Origin: Phocaeicola_A sp036804505
GTDB taxonomy: Bacteria > Bacteroidota > Bacteroidia > Bacteroidales > Bacteroidaceae
Length of the DNA: 64,000 bases
Assembly: GCA_036804505.1 (NCBI GenBank)
Contig: DAIRSI010000008.1
Span: forward strand, 61,871-125,870
Reading direction: 5' to 3'
Program-made: the position numbers and the translations under genes
Shown: piece by piece, positions 26,057 to 33,599 of the stretch
How the letters are laid out: each line of letters begins with the position of its first letter
How positions within the stretch are numbered: the stretch's first letter is position 1
Notes under the pieces: generated by a model
Database searches by the model: none
What the model saw: only the letters and a program-made list of their open reading frames with translations
What the model was told of the DNA's origin: nothing

Positions 26057-26941
26057 TTATAAGTTTATGGGTCTGTTGTTTGAAGTGAGTGCTGTGCACT
26101 CCTTCATTTTCTTTACTATTTTCACTGTTTCCACACATTCCTTCACGTCGTGCACCCTCAGGATATTGGCCCCCTTCATCAGTGAGAGGGTATTCAGTGC
26201 CGTGGTGCCGTTGAGTGAATTTTCGGGTGTTCCGCCAATGAGTTTGTATATCATGCTTTTTCGAGATATGCCTACCAGTACGGGAAGTTCGAAGATGTGG
26301 AAGTCCTGCAGATGGTCCATCAGTTCGTAGTTGTGCTCGATGGTCTTTCCGAAGCCGAAGCCGGGATCCAGAATGATATCCTTCACACCCCGGTCGCGCA
26401 GCAGTTGCACTTTCTTGGAGAAGTAGTAGAACACTTCCTGTATCAGGTTGTCATAGTGGGGGGCTGCTTGCATGTTTTGGGGTGTTCCCTTCATATGCAT
26501 GATGATGTAAGGCACGTTCAGGTCGGCAATGGTGTCGAACATCTTGTCGTCCATTTCGCCTGCCGAGATGTCATTAATGATGTCCGCCCGGAAATTCTCC
26601 ACGCAGGTTCTTGCCACATCTGCACGGAACGTGTCAATGGAGATGACGATGTCCGGATAGGCGTTTCGGATGAGTTCCAAAGCATGCGAGAGCCTTTCTG
26701 TTTCTTCTTTGGGGCTAACGTCTTCAGCTCCCGGTCGGGAAGAGTAAGCACCGATGTCGATGATGGAGCCTCCTTCATCGAGTATCTGCTTCACCCGGCT
26801 TAATATTCCGTCATCTGTCTGCTGGCGGCTGGCCGCGTAGAAAGAGTCGGGCGTAACATTGAGAATGCCCATCACTTGGGGGTCCGATAAATCCATCAGC
26901 CTCCCGTTTACATTGATTGTATAGGGTACCAGTCCTTGCAT
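26057..26941 (-). CDS. folP: Dihydropteroate synthase
   Basis: The 294-residue enzyme joins p-aminobenzoate to 6-hydroxymethyl-dihydropterin diphosphate. Signatures: VMGILNVTPDSFYAASRQ, GGSIIDIGAYSSRPGAEDVS, IVISIDTFRADVA, DIINDISAG and DIILDPGFGFGKTIEHNYEL. The start MQGLVPYTI at 26941 is chosen because a -7 box lies at 26961-26968; the frame remains open to 27085, but that extension crosses the promoter and a perfect hairpin. It is followed 4 bp later by cdaA. Confidence 0.95.
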   Translation of the reverse strand: MQGLVPYTINVNGRLMDLSDPQVMGILNVTPDSFYAASRQQTDDGILSRVKQILDEGGSIIDIGAYSSRPGAEDVSPKEETERLSHALELIRNAYPDIVISIDTFRADVARTCVENFRADIINDISAGEMDDKMFDTIADLNVPYIIMHMKGTPQNMQAAPHYDNLIQEVFYYFSKKVQLLRDRGVKDIILDPGFGFGKTIEHNYELMDHLQDFHIFELPVLVGISRKSMIYKLIGGTPENSLNGTTALNTLSLMKGANILRVHDVKECVETVKIVKKMKECTALTSNNRPINL

Positions 26942-26960
26942 GATTTCGTAGCTTTTGCAG

Positions 26961-26968
26961 CAAAGATA
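26961..26968 (-). promoter_or_regulatory. -7 box of folP-cdaA
   Basis: TATCTTTG on the minus strand fits TAnnTTTG. The transcript would start about 13 bases before the folP ATG, giving a very short leader. No -33 TTTG is evident. Confidence 0.55.
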
Positions 26969-27034
26969 AGTATAAAAATTGGAAATAGGGCAGAACGAGG
27001 AAAGAATATCCTGATATTTCCTCAGCCCCTCAGC

Positions 27035-27086
27035 AATGCATTTCGGGTCCGCCAGTCTGTAAAGAAAGGCGGACCCGAAATGCATT
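27035..27086 (-). terminator. Perfect 19-bp-stem hairpin after the acyltransferase operon
   Basis: The arms 27035-27053 and 27068-27086 are exact reverse complements (AATGCATTTCGGG.. on the plus strand) with a 14-base loop. It follows the stop of the acyltransferase at 27110 and precedes folP. There is no T-run after the stem, so it may act as an mRNA 3'-end stabiliser or a factor-assisted terminator rather than a classic terminator. Confidence 0.6.
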
Positions 27087-27109
27087 AATCTAAAACAGGA
27101 TTTTCCGGT

Positions 27110-28297
27110 TTATTCTAAATTCACTTTTGCAGCAACCGTTTTTTTCTTTTTTAAGATACGTTCCTTGAGCCATTCACGGACAGGTTCGTCATAGAGGCTC
27201 ATTGCAGAGAAAGCCATGGCGATGGCAAGCAGGAACACACAGACGCTGATGAATATATGCATTGAAAGTGGTGCATCCTTGTGATTGATTACCCATGCCA
27301 TCTGCATGTAGACGAGCGGATAGTGTGTGATGTAGAGCGGATAGGAGATTCTTCCCAGTAACTCACACACTTTCTGGCTCTTGGGGTCACTGATGCGACT
27401 ACCCGCGCCCATACTTACTACCAATGGGAATAATATCAGGATGCAGAGGGTTTCGTAAAGTCCGTTCATCCAAAAATTCTCATGGGCTGTTCCGCCTATG
27501 CGGGGCATGCAGAGAACGATGGCGATTATCAAGGCACACCACCAGAATCCGCCTCTTACGGTGACAAACTTACCCATGCGGGAAATGAGCAGACCGCAGA
27601 AGAACGGATAGCACAGGCGGGTGATACCTATATAGAGTTGTCTCCCTTCAATGCCCCAGCCACCTATGAAGGTATTGGCCGAATAACTGTCGCCGATGAA
27701 GCCGAAGAGGTCAAGGTTCATGCCAAGGTCGATGGTCAGTATGGCCGAGGCAGCCACGAAGATACCCAGTGCCAGTTTGTTGAAATGGCGAATGACGGTG
27801 GCATAAAGAATGTTTGCGCAATATTCGAGCATAAGCGACCACTGCGGGCCGTTCACGGGGTAAGTCTCCTCCCATCCGCGGATATCCATCGACTTGGAGG
27901 CCGGAATCATGGTACAACCCAGCAGGAACATCAGCAGAAGTGTAATCCAAGATGTCTGGTGAATGAGCGGAAATGCGGGATTATCGCCGAAGTAGAAGAA
28001 GATGACACCGATGAGGCCTCCCATGATTACCATGGGGTGCAGACGGATGAGACGACGCTTGAAGAAGTCCCAGGTGGTCATGCGGTTCCATCGGTCGTCA
28101 TAAGCATAGCCGATGACGAAGCCCGAAAGCACGAAGAAGAAATCCACCGCCAGATAACCGTGGTTCAGCGTTTGGAACTGAGGCCCTTTGGAGTAGGTTT
28201 CGAACAGGTGGAATGCCACCACAATCATTGCGGCCACGCCGCGAAGCCCGTCGAGTATTTCGTAACGTGGCTTGGATTCAAGATAGGTTGTTGCCAT
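27110..28297 (-). CDS. Acyltransferase family 3 membrane protein (OafA/YrhL-like)
   Basis: The 395-residue protein begins PRYEILDGLRGVAAMIVVAF followed by HLFETY, with the conserved His of family 3 acyltransferases, then GYLAVDFFFVLSGFVIGYAY and FFKRRLIRLHPM. About ten hydrophobic segments follow. Such enzymes O-acylate surface sugars using cytoplasmic acyl-CoA. The target is unknown. It is the third gene of a VOC - acyltransferase - acyltransferase unit (12 bp after the previous gene). Confidence 0.92.
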   Translation of the reverse strand: MATTYLESKPRYEILDGLRGVAAMIVVAFHLFETYSKGPQFQTLNHGYLAVDFFFVLSGFVIGYAYDDRWNRMTTWDFFKRRLIRLHPMVIMGGLIGVIFFYFGDNPAFPLIHQTSWITLLLMFLLGCTMIPASKSMDIRGWEETYPVNGPQWSLMLEYCANILYATVIRHFNKLALGIFVAASAILTIDLGMNLDLFGFIGDSYSANTFIGGWGIEGRQLYIGITRLCYPFFCGLLISRMGKFVTVRGGFWWCALIIAIVLCMPRIGGTAHENFWMNGLYETLCILILFPLVVSMGAGSRISDPKSQKVCELLGRISYPLYITHYPLVYMQMAWVINHKDAPLSMHIFISVCVFLLAIAMAFSAMSLYDEPVREWLKERILKKKKTVAAKVNLE

Positions 28298-28309
28298 TTT
28301 TCTATATTA

Positions 28310-29446
28310 TTATTTTATGATTTCTTTTCGTCCGCCTATCAGTACAGACAGGGTTCGTGGGGTGAGTCGTCGCATCAGCAGGAAGACTGCCAGAGACAGG
28401 GTCACTACCACGGCGATGTTGAACAGATAGAAGCTGCACCATTCCCATTGACTTTGTGGCTGCAGCATGCTGTAGAGCCACGTTCGCAGTGACATCATGT
28501 AGAGCGCATGGGTGGCAAACAGGAAGAAACTGAAGTTCCCGCTGAACGACGGTGGCTGCACGTGCATCTTGTCAGCCCACAAAGCAAATAGATGGGGCGT
28601 AACGATGACCGCTGTAATGAGGAAGGCATTGAATATGATCCAGTTATAGTTCATGCGCCCCAGTTCGATGTAGTAGTTGTTCACGATGAAGAAGTCCCAC
28701 ACCATCAAGACAAGGGCGGGGATTATGCACCATAGGGCAAGCTTTCGCGTCGCTCTCAGGAAGTTCAGCTTTTGAATGCCGAAACAGGCACCTGCGGTAA
28801 AGAAGAACATCGTGTCGGCTCCGAAACCTCCGGGCTTGGGCATCCAGTGCGAGAACCACCATGCACCCAGTACGGCTACCCCTATCCATCGGGTGTAGCG
28901 CACCAGCAGATACACTAAAGGCGAGAAGGCAACGATTACGATGAGGTCGCGTAGGAACCAGAGCGGCATGTCCACCGGCATGTTGGTGAAAGCGATGGAT
29001 GAGGGACTTCCTCCTGAGGGAGTCCAAAGGCTGGTGTCCCACAGACCCTGGATGAATGCCATGGGGCTTACGGGGCAAAGCCCTTGTACGGCTAGCAGCA
29101 CGTAGGCTATGGCACACCACAGCACGTAGGGCAGCATGAGTGAACGGGCCCGGCTTTTTAACTTGTTGAGATAGACCGGCAGCGAAAAGTCATCCGTGTT
29201 GCGGAAAAACAAATATCCTGATATGAGCATGAACAGGGGTACCGCAATGTGCGGAATGACTTCGCTGACAAATATCTGCAGTCCTATAGCAAACGTCCCG
29301 TGAGGGGTAACCTTTCCCTCGGGAGTAAGGATGCCGAACAACAGTTTGCTGTGGCAGCACACTACCAATATGGCGAGTGGCACGCGCATCAGACTGATTA
29401 CTTCCGACTGCAGCCGGTCTTTATTTTCATTCATAATGTTTTTCAT
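28310..29446 (-). CDS. Acyltransferase family 3 membrane protein (WecH-like)
   Basis: The 378-residue protein has SLMRVPLAILVVCCHSKLLF with the conserved His near residue 37, VPLFMLISGYLFFRN, and LWFLRDLIVIVAFSPLVYLL, plus about ten membrane segments. It resembles the inner-membrane O-acetyltransferases that act on surface polysaccharides or lipids. It overlaps the VOC gene by 4 bp. Two adjacent family 3 enzymes suggest two acylation positions on one polymer, but no glycosyltransferase is next to them. Confidence 0.9.
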   Translation of the reverse strand: MKNIMNENKDRLQSEVISLMRVPLAILVVCCHSKLLFGILTPEGKVTPHGTFAIGLQIFVSEVIPHIAVPLFMLISGYLFFRNTDDFSLPVYLNKLKSRARSLMLPYVLWCAIAYVLLAVQGLCPVSPMAFIQGLWDTSLWTPSGGSPSSIAFTNMPVDMPLWFLRDLIVIVAFSPLVYLLVRYTRWIGVAVLGAWWFSHWMPKPGGFGADTMFFFTAGACFGIQKLNFLRATRKLALWCIIPALVLMVWDFFIVNNYYIELGRMNYNWIIFNAFLITAVIVTPHLFALWADKMHVQPPSFSGNFSFFLFATHALYMMSLRTWLYSMLQPQSQWEWCSFYLFNIAVVVTLSLAVFLLMRRLTPRTLSVLIGGRKEIIK

Positions 29447-29835
29447 TCCGTTATTTCAATCTGATTGCCTTCCGGCCCGAGGATGCTGCTCTCGTAGTAG
29501 CCGTCGCCCGTGGTGCGCGGGCCGCTAAGGAGTTCAAAACCTCCATCCACCAGCTGTTTGGTGAGTCGGTCCACCTGTTCCCTGCCGCCTGTGCGGAAAG
29601 ATAGATGTGTGTAGCCTGCTTGTTTCAAAGCTTTGCGCGGATGTCTCATGCCCGAAGCGTGCATGATTTCCAGTCGTGCATCTCCCCCGAAGCTCAGGAA
29701 ATAGCTGCTGAAGCCTGTCTTTGGATTGTGATACAACTCGTTGGCAGTTGCTTGGAAGTAGCGCAGGAAGAAGTCCTTCATGGCCTCCAGGTCGTCGGCA
29801 TATAGGGCTATGTGGTCGATGGTACATGATTTCAT
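29443..29835 (-). CDS. VOC superfamily protein (glyoxalase-like)
   Basis: The 130-residue protein has two beta-alpha-beta-beta-beta modules: CTIDHIALYADDLEAMKDFF followed by LRYFQAT, then HLSFRTGGREQVDRLTKQLV followed by SSILGPEGNQIEITE. His in DHIAL, His in THLSF and the final Glu could bind a metal as in glyoxalase I or dioxygenases. Substrate unknown. The start at 29835 is preferred over upstream in-frame ATGs because the -7 box at 29860-29867 places the transcript start near 29853. Confidence 0.85.
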   Translation of the reverse strand: MKSCTIDHIALYADDLEAMKDFFLRYFQATANELYHNPKTGFSSYFLSFGGDARLEIMHASGMRHPRKALKQAGYTHLSFRTGGREQVDRLTKQLVDGGFELLSGPRTTGDGYYESSILGPEGNQIEITE

Positions 29836-29859
29836 AATCATCAGTTTTGATTTATTTTG

Positions 29860-29867
29860 CAAAAATA
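29860..29867 (-). promoter_or_regulatory. -7 box of the VOC-acyltransferase operon
   Basis: TATTTTTG on the minus strand matches TAnnTTTG. It decides the start codon of the VOC gene. Confidence 0.55.
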
Positions 29868-29915
29868 GACTGAAATGCAATCCCCTTTTTGCACTATCCT
29901 TTGAAAGAATTGTCT

Positions 29916-29923
29916 TATATTTG
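29916..29923 (+). promoter_or_regulatory. -7 box of the AraC-family gene
   Basis: TATATTTG matches TAnnTTTG. It lies in the divergent region between the VOC gene and the AraC gene, so the regulator could act on both; this is an inference. Confidence 0.5.
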
Positions 29924-29978
29924 CATTTGACGGTTTTATAACCGATAAAAATACTTAAAATGAAAAAATAATCATAGT

Positions 29979-30797
29979 ATGGAAGAATCCCGACGCTATT
30001 CCTTTACCAGTGTACATTTGGAGCCTAAGGAGCAGATAGGCTTGCACAGACAGTCCACTTGGGAGTTGTCTTATGTTGTCACCGGTTCGGGCATGCGGCT
30101 GGTGGGCGATACCTCTGAGCCGTTCCACAGCGGCGAGGTGGTGCTCATTCCTCCGGGCATTCCCCATTGCTGGTATTTTGATTCTGCCGAGGTGGACAAC
30201 CGCGGGCGCATTGCTAACATCACTATCACTTTTGCGCCTTCGTTGCTGGATGACTTGCAGCGTGTCTTTCCCGAACTAGCCGCAACGGCGGATGTGCTCA
30301 AGGGCAGGCATGAGGCGGTGAAGCTGAAAGGCAGCACGGTTTCGGAAGTGATTGACCTGATGCAGTCCATGCGCGACATGGGTGCTGCCGAAAGAATCGC
30401 GCCGCTGGTGAGAGTAATACAGATGTTGGCCCACGAACAGGACGAACGTGTCATCGGCAGTTATTGCGCTGCTGACAAGGAACAGGAACGGATGAGTCAG
30501 ATAAAGACGTATTCCATCTGCAATTTCAAGCGCAAAATCACGTTGGAGGATGTGGCGCGCCACGTGGGAATGAATAGTTCCGCTTTCTGTGTGTTTTTCA
30601 GGAGAGTTACGGGGACGACTTATACTGCTTATCTGAACGGCTTGCGGTTGGATGTGGCATGTAGTCTGCTCAAGGATAAACGAACGGCGATTTCGGATGT
30701 GTGCTTCGAGGCGGGGTTCAACGATGTGCCTTACTTCAATCGGATCTTCAAGAAGCTGACGGGACTTTCGCCCAAGGCTTACAGGGAGGGATTATAA
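29979..30797 (+). CDS. AraC family transcriptional regulator with cupin sensor
   Basis: The 272-residue protein has an N-terminal cupin (STWELSYVVTGSGMRLVGDT, EVVLIPPGIPHCWYFDSAEV) for a small ligand and a C-terminal AraC HTH (residues about 170-272: ITLEDVARHVGMNSSAFCVF followed by FRRVTGTTYTAYLNGLRL, and DVCFEAGFNDVPYFNRIFKK). It is divergent from the VOC-acyltransferase operon and may control it. A short upstream ATG (ATGAAAAAATAA near 29959) is not the start. Confidence 0.9.
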   Translation: MEESRRYSFTSVHLEPKEQIGLHRQSTWELSYVVTGSGMRLVGDTSEPFHSGEVVLIPPGIPHCWYFDSAEVDNRGRIANITITFAPSLLDDLQRVFPELAATADVLKGRHEAVKLKGSTVSEVIDLMQSMRDMGAAERIAPLVRVIQMLAHEQDERVIGSYCAADKEQERMSQIKTYSICNFKRKITLEDVARHVGMNSSAFCVFFRRVTGTTYTAYLNGLRLDVACSLLKDKRTAISDVCFEAGFNDVPYFNRIFKKLTGLSPKAYREGL

Positions 30798-30863
30798 CAA
30801 GAGGTGAGGCGTGGATTTATTTTCTTTTAGGGATTTTAGTAGTATAAGGTAAATAATATAGGT

Positions 30864-31946
30864 ATGAAGAATATAATCATTATTGCATTATTGCTTGTAA
30901 CCGGTCTCACTTGTGCCGCTTGCAACATGAATAGTTCTGAAAATTCAAAAACGACAAAGATGGAACATCTCAAAGAAATCTATCTGGCAGGAGGATGCTT
31001 CTGGGGAACGGAGCATTTTATGAAACAAATATATGGGGTGATGAGGACCGAAGTGGGTTATGCCAACGGATACGACCACATCAAAAATCCCACGTATGAA
31101 GAAGTGTGCAACCATAACACAGGGTTTGCCGAAACGGTGAAGGTGGTGTATAATCCGGATATCGTCAGTTTGAACACGTTGCTGGATTTGTATTATAAGA
31201 CTATCGACCCAACAAGCCTTGACAGACAGGGTAATGACTCGGGCTCGCAGTACCGCACGGGCATTTATTTTACGGATCCGCAGGACGAGCCTGTTATCAA
31301 GGAATCTCTGGTGTCACTGGCCAAAAGTTATTCTCGGCCTCTTGCCGTGGAGAACCGCGTACTGACGTCTTTCTACAAGGCAGAGAATTATCATCAGAAC
31401 TATCTCGACAAGCATCCCGATGGGTATTGTCACATCAGTCCGGAACTTTTTGATTTGGCAAGGAAAGCCAATCGGGGTAAAAAACCGGATACGGCCGTAC
31501 GCATATACACGAAACCTGATGATGCCACCCTGAGGAAGATACTTACGCCCAAACAGTATGCTGTCACCCAGCAGAGTGATACCGAACGTCCTTTCGAGAA
31601 CGAGTATTGGGACCAAAAGGGAGAGGGTATCTACGTGGATATCACTACAGGCGAACCTTTATTCGTTTCTACCGACAAGTTCGATTCCGGATGCGGATGG
31701 CCGAGCTTTTCCAAACCTATCGACAACAGTCTGGTCAGAGAGAGAAAGGATACCTCGCATGGAATGACGAGAGTGGAAGTACGCAGTAAGAACGGAAATG
31801 CACATCTGGGACATGTCTTCAACGATGGACCGGCAGACAAGGGAGGATTGAGGTATTGCATCAACAGTGCCTCTCTGCGCTTCATTCCTAAGGACAAGAT
31901 GAAGGAAGCGGGTTATGCCCGGTATTTGCCTTTGCTGGAAAAATAA
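30864..31946 (+). CDS. msrAB: Lipoprotein peptide methionine sulfoxide reductase MsrAB
   Basis: The 360-residue protein is a fusion. A lipobox (LTCAAC, Cys20) is followed by MsrA with the catalytic Cys45 in LAGGCFWGTEHF. MsrB follows from about residue 215 with CGWPSFSKP and LRYCINSASLRF (catalytic Cys about 333). It repairs both S- and R-methionine sulfoxide, here in the periplasm or on the envelope. The usual MsrB zinc CxxC pairs appear reduced: only the CGW cysteine is seen, so the zinc site is probably absent. It stands alone between the AraC gene and murF. Confidence 0.95.
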   Translation: MKNIIIIALLLVTGLTCAACNMNSSENSKTTKMEHLKEIYLAGGCFWGTEHFMKQIYGVMRTEVGYANGYDHIKNPTYEEVCNHNTGFAETVKVVYNPDIVSLNTLLDLYYKTIDPTSLDRQGNDSGSQYRTGIYFTDPQDEPVIKESLVSLAKSYSRPLAVENRVLTSFYKAENYHQNYLDKHPDGYCHISPELFDLARKANRGKKPDTAVRIYTKPDDATLRKILTPKQYAVTQQSDTERPFENEYWDQKGEGIYVDITTGEPLFVSTDKFDSGCGWPSFSKPIDNSLVRERKDTSHGMTRVEVRSKNGNAHLGHVFNDGPADKGGLRYCINSASLRFIPKDKMKEAGYARYLPLLEK

Positions 31947-31981
31947 GAGAGATAAATGATAACAATCCGAACGATATTTTG

Positions 31982-31989
31982 TAAGTTTG
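31982..31989 (+). promoter_or_regulatory. -7 box of murF
   Basis: TAAGTTTG matches TAnnTTTG, 30 bases before the murF ATG at 32020. It argues against an earlier in-frame start at 31987. Confidence 0.5.
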
Positions 31990-32019
31990 CATTCCATAAG
32001 AACCAATCCGAAACACAAT

Positions 32020-33324
32020 ATGGAAACAGCATCTTTATATCATATTTTTCAGCAACACCCGGTTGTCACAACCGATAGCAGGAACTGTCCTGCAGGTTCC
32101 ATCTTCTTCGCCTTGAAAGGAGAATCGTTCGACGGCAACGCCTTTGCCGCTCGCGCTTTGGAGCAAGGATGCGCCTACGCCGTCATTGACGAACCTCAGT
32201 ATGCCGATGCCGGTAATCCGCGCCTCATCCTGACGGACGATGTGCTGAAAACCCTGCAGCAACTGGCCACCTTCCACCGCCGCCATCTGGGTACCCGAAT
32301 CATCGGAATCACCGGGACCAACGGTAAAACCACCACCAAGGAACTGGTTTCCACCGTTCTCATGCAGAAATACCGCGTGCTCTACACACAAGGAAACTTC
32401 AACAATCACATAGGCGTGCCCCTGACGTTGCTCCGCCTCACCTCCGAACACGACATCGCTGTGGTGGAGATGGGAGCCAACCATCCCGGTGAAATCAAGA
32501 CGCTGGTGAACATCGTGGAACCCAATTTCGGCCTCATTACCAATGTGGGCAAGGCCCATCTGGAAGGCTTCGGTTCCTTCGAAGGCGTTATCAAGACCAA
32601 AGGCGAACTTTATGACTATCTCCGCCAGCGAAAGGACAGCACTGTCTTTATCAACAATGACAACCCCTATCTCAACGGTATAGCCGACGACCTGAATCTC
32701 ATCCGCTACGGACGTCCCAGCGAGAAGGACGACTTGCTAGTGAGCGGTGAGGTGACCGTATGCGACCCTTACCTCAGCTTCACCTGGAGCGAGGAACATT
32801 CTGAAAAACACGAGGTTCACACCCATCTCATCGGTTCCTATAACTTGGACAATGCTCTGGCGGCAGCCTCCATCGGCCTGTTCTTCGGTGTCACCCCCCG
32901 TCAGGTGGACGATGCCCTGAGCGGATACATCCCACAGAACAACCGTTCCCAATTGCAGGATACGGGGCGCAACAAGCTCATCATCGATGCCTACAATGCC
33001 AATCCCACTAGCATGATGGCAGCCCTGACCAATTACCGCGACATGAAGGTTTCGCCTAAGATGGCCATTCTGGGCGACATGCGTGAACTGGGTGTCGGGA
33101 GCGTGGAAGAACATCAGAAAATTGTGGATTTCATCGACTCCTGCCACTTCGACAACATCTGGCTCGTGGGCGAGGAGTTCGCCAAGACAAGCCATTCGCA
33201 ACGCATCTTTGCTAATGTGGACGAAGTGAAGGCGGCCCTCAAGGAGGAACGTCCCGAGGGATTCTACATCCTCATCAAGGGTTCCAACGGCATCAAGCTT
33301 TTCCAATTGCCTGAATGCTTGTAA
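32020..33324 (+). CDS. murF: UDP-N-acetylmuramoyl-tripeptide--D-Ala-D-Ala ligase
   Basis: The 434-residue ligase adds D-Ala-D-Ala to the UDP-MurNAc tripeptide. It shows the N-terminal substrate domain (VVTTDSRNCPAGSIFFALKG), the ATP loop GITGTNGKTTTKEL, EMGANHPGEIKTL, NVGKAHLEGFGS and the C-terminal DAYNANPTSMMAAL and LGDMRELG. This copy is outside a division/cell-wall cluster. A strong terminator follows. Confidence 0.96.
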   Translation: METASLYHIFQQHPVVTTDSRNCPAGSIFFALKGESFDGNAFAARALEQGCAYAVIDEPQYADAGNPRLILTDDVLKTLQQLATFHRRHLGTRIIGITGTNGKTTTKELVSTVLMQKYRVLYTQGNFNNHIGVPLTLLRLTSEHDIAVVEMGANHPGEIKTLVNIVEPNFGLITNVGKAHLEGFGSFEGVIKTKGELYDYLRQRKDSTVFINNDNPYLNGIADDLNLIRYGRPSEKDDLLVSGEVTVCDPYLSFTWSEEHSEKHEVHTHLIGSYNLDNALAAASIGLFFGVTPRQVDDALSGYIPQNNRSQLQDTGRNKLIIDAYNANPTSMMAALTNYRDMKVSPKMAILGDMRELGVGSVEEHQKIVDFIDSCHFDNIWLVGEEFAKTSHSQRIFANVDEVKAALKEERPEGFYILIKGSNGIKLFQLPECL

Positions 33325-33360
33325 GGTGAGGCTTCTTCTATCATAAAAAATTAACCTCCC

Positions 33361-33412
33361 GAAGTGTCCGCTTTCGAATAAAGTGTCCGAAAGCGGACAC
33401 TTCTGTTTTTTT
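33361..33412 (+). terminator. Intrinsic terminator after murF
   Basis: GAAGTGTCCGCTTTCG (33361-33376) pairs perfectly with 33388-33403 (16 bp stem, 11-base loop) and is followed by TG and seven T's. The loop holds a further AAGTGTC that repeats part of the stem sequence. Confidence 0.9.
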
Positions 33413-33599
33413 CACTTGCTTGAACCAAAGATATTTACGCCTTTTGTATTTGTGCCAGACTTATAAAGACAGGCTGACTCGTTTCCGTATCTTATTTTAT
33501 GTCTGCCTGCGACTAATTATTCAAAAGTTCGTATAAATCGTTCAAGTGTTTGCCGTTTCGTCTTTTTTTCTTTTCTTTGCAACAAAGAAATCTATACTG

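Noticed and set aside
26942..27085. Longer folP start
   Set aside because: The added 48 codons cross the -7 box and enter a perfect hairpin; similarity to dihydropteroate synthase starts at 26941.
27482..28492. A 336-codon plus-strand open frame
   Set aside because: It lies antisense to two membrane acyltransferase genes and contains no recognisable domain.
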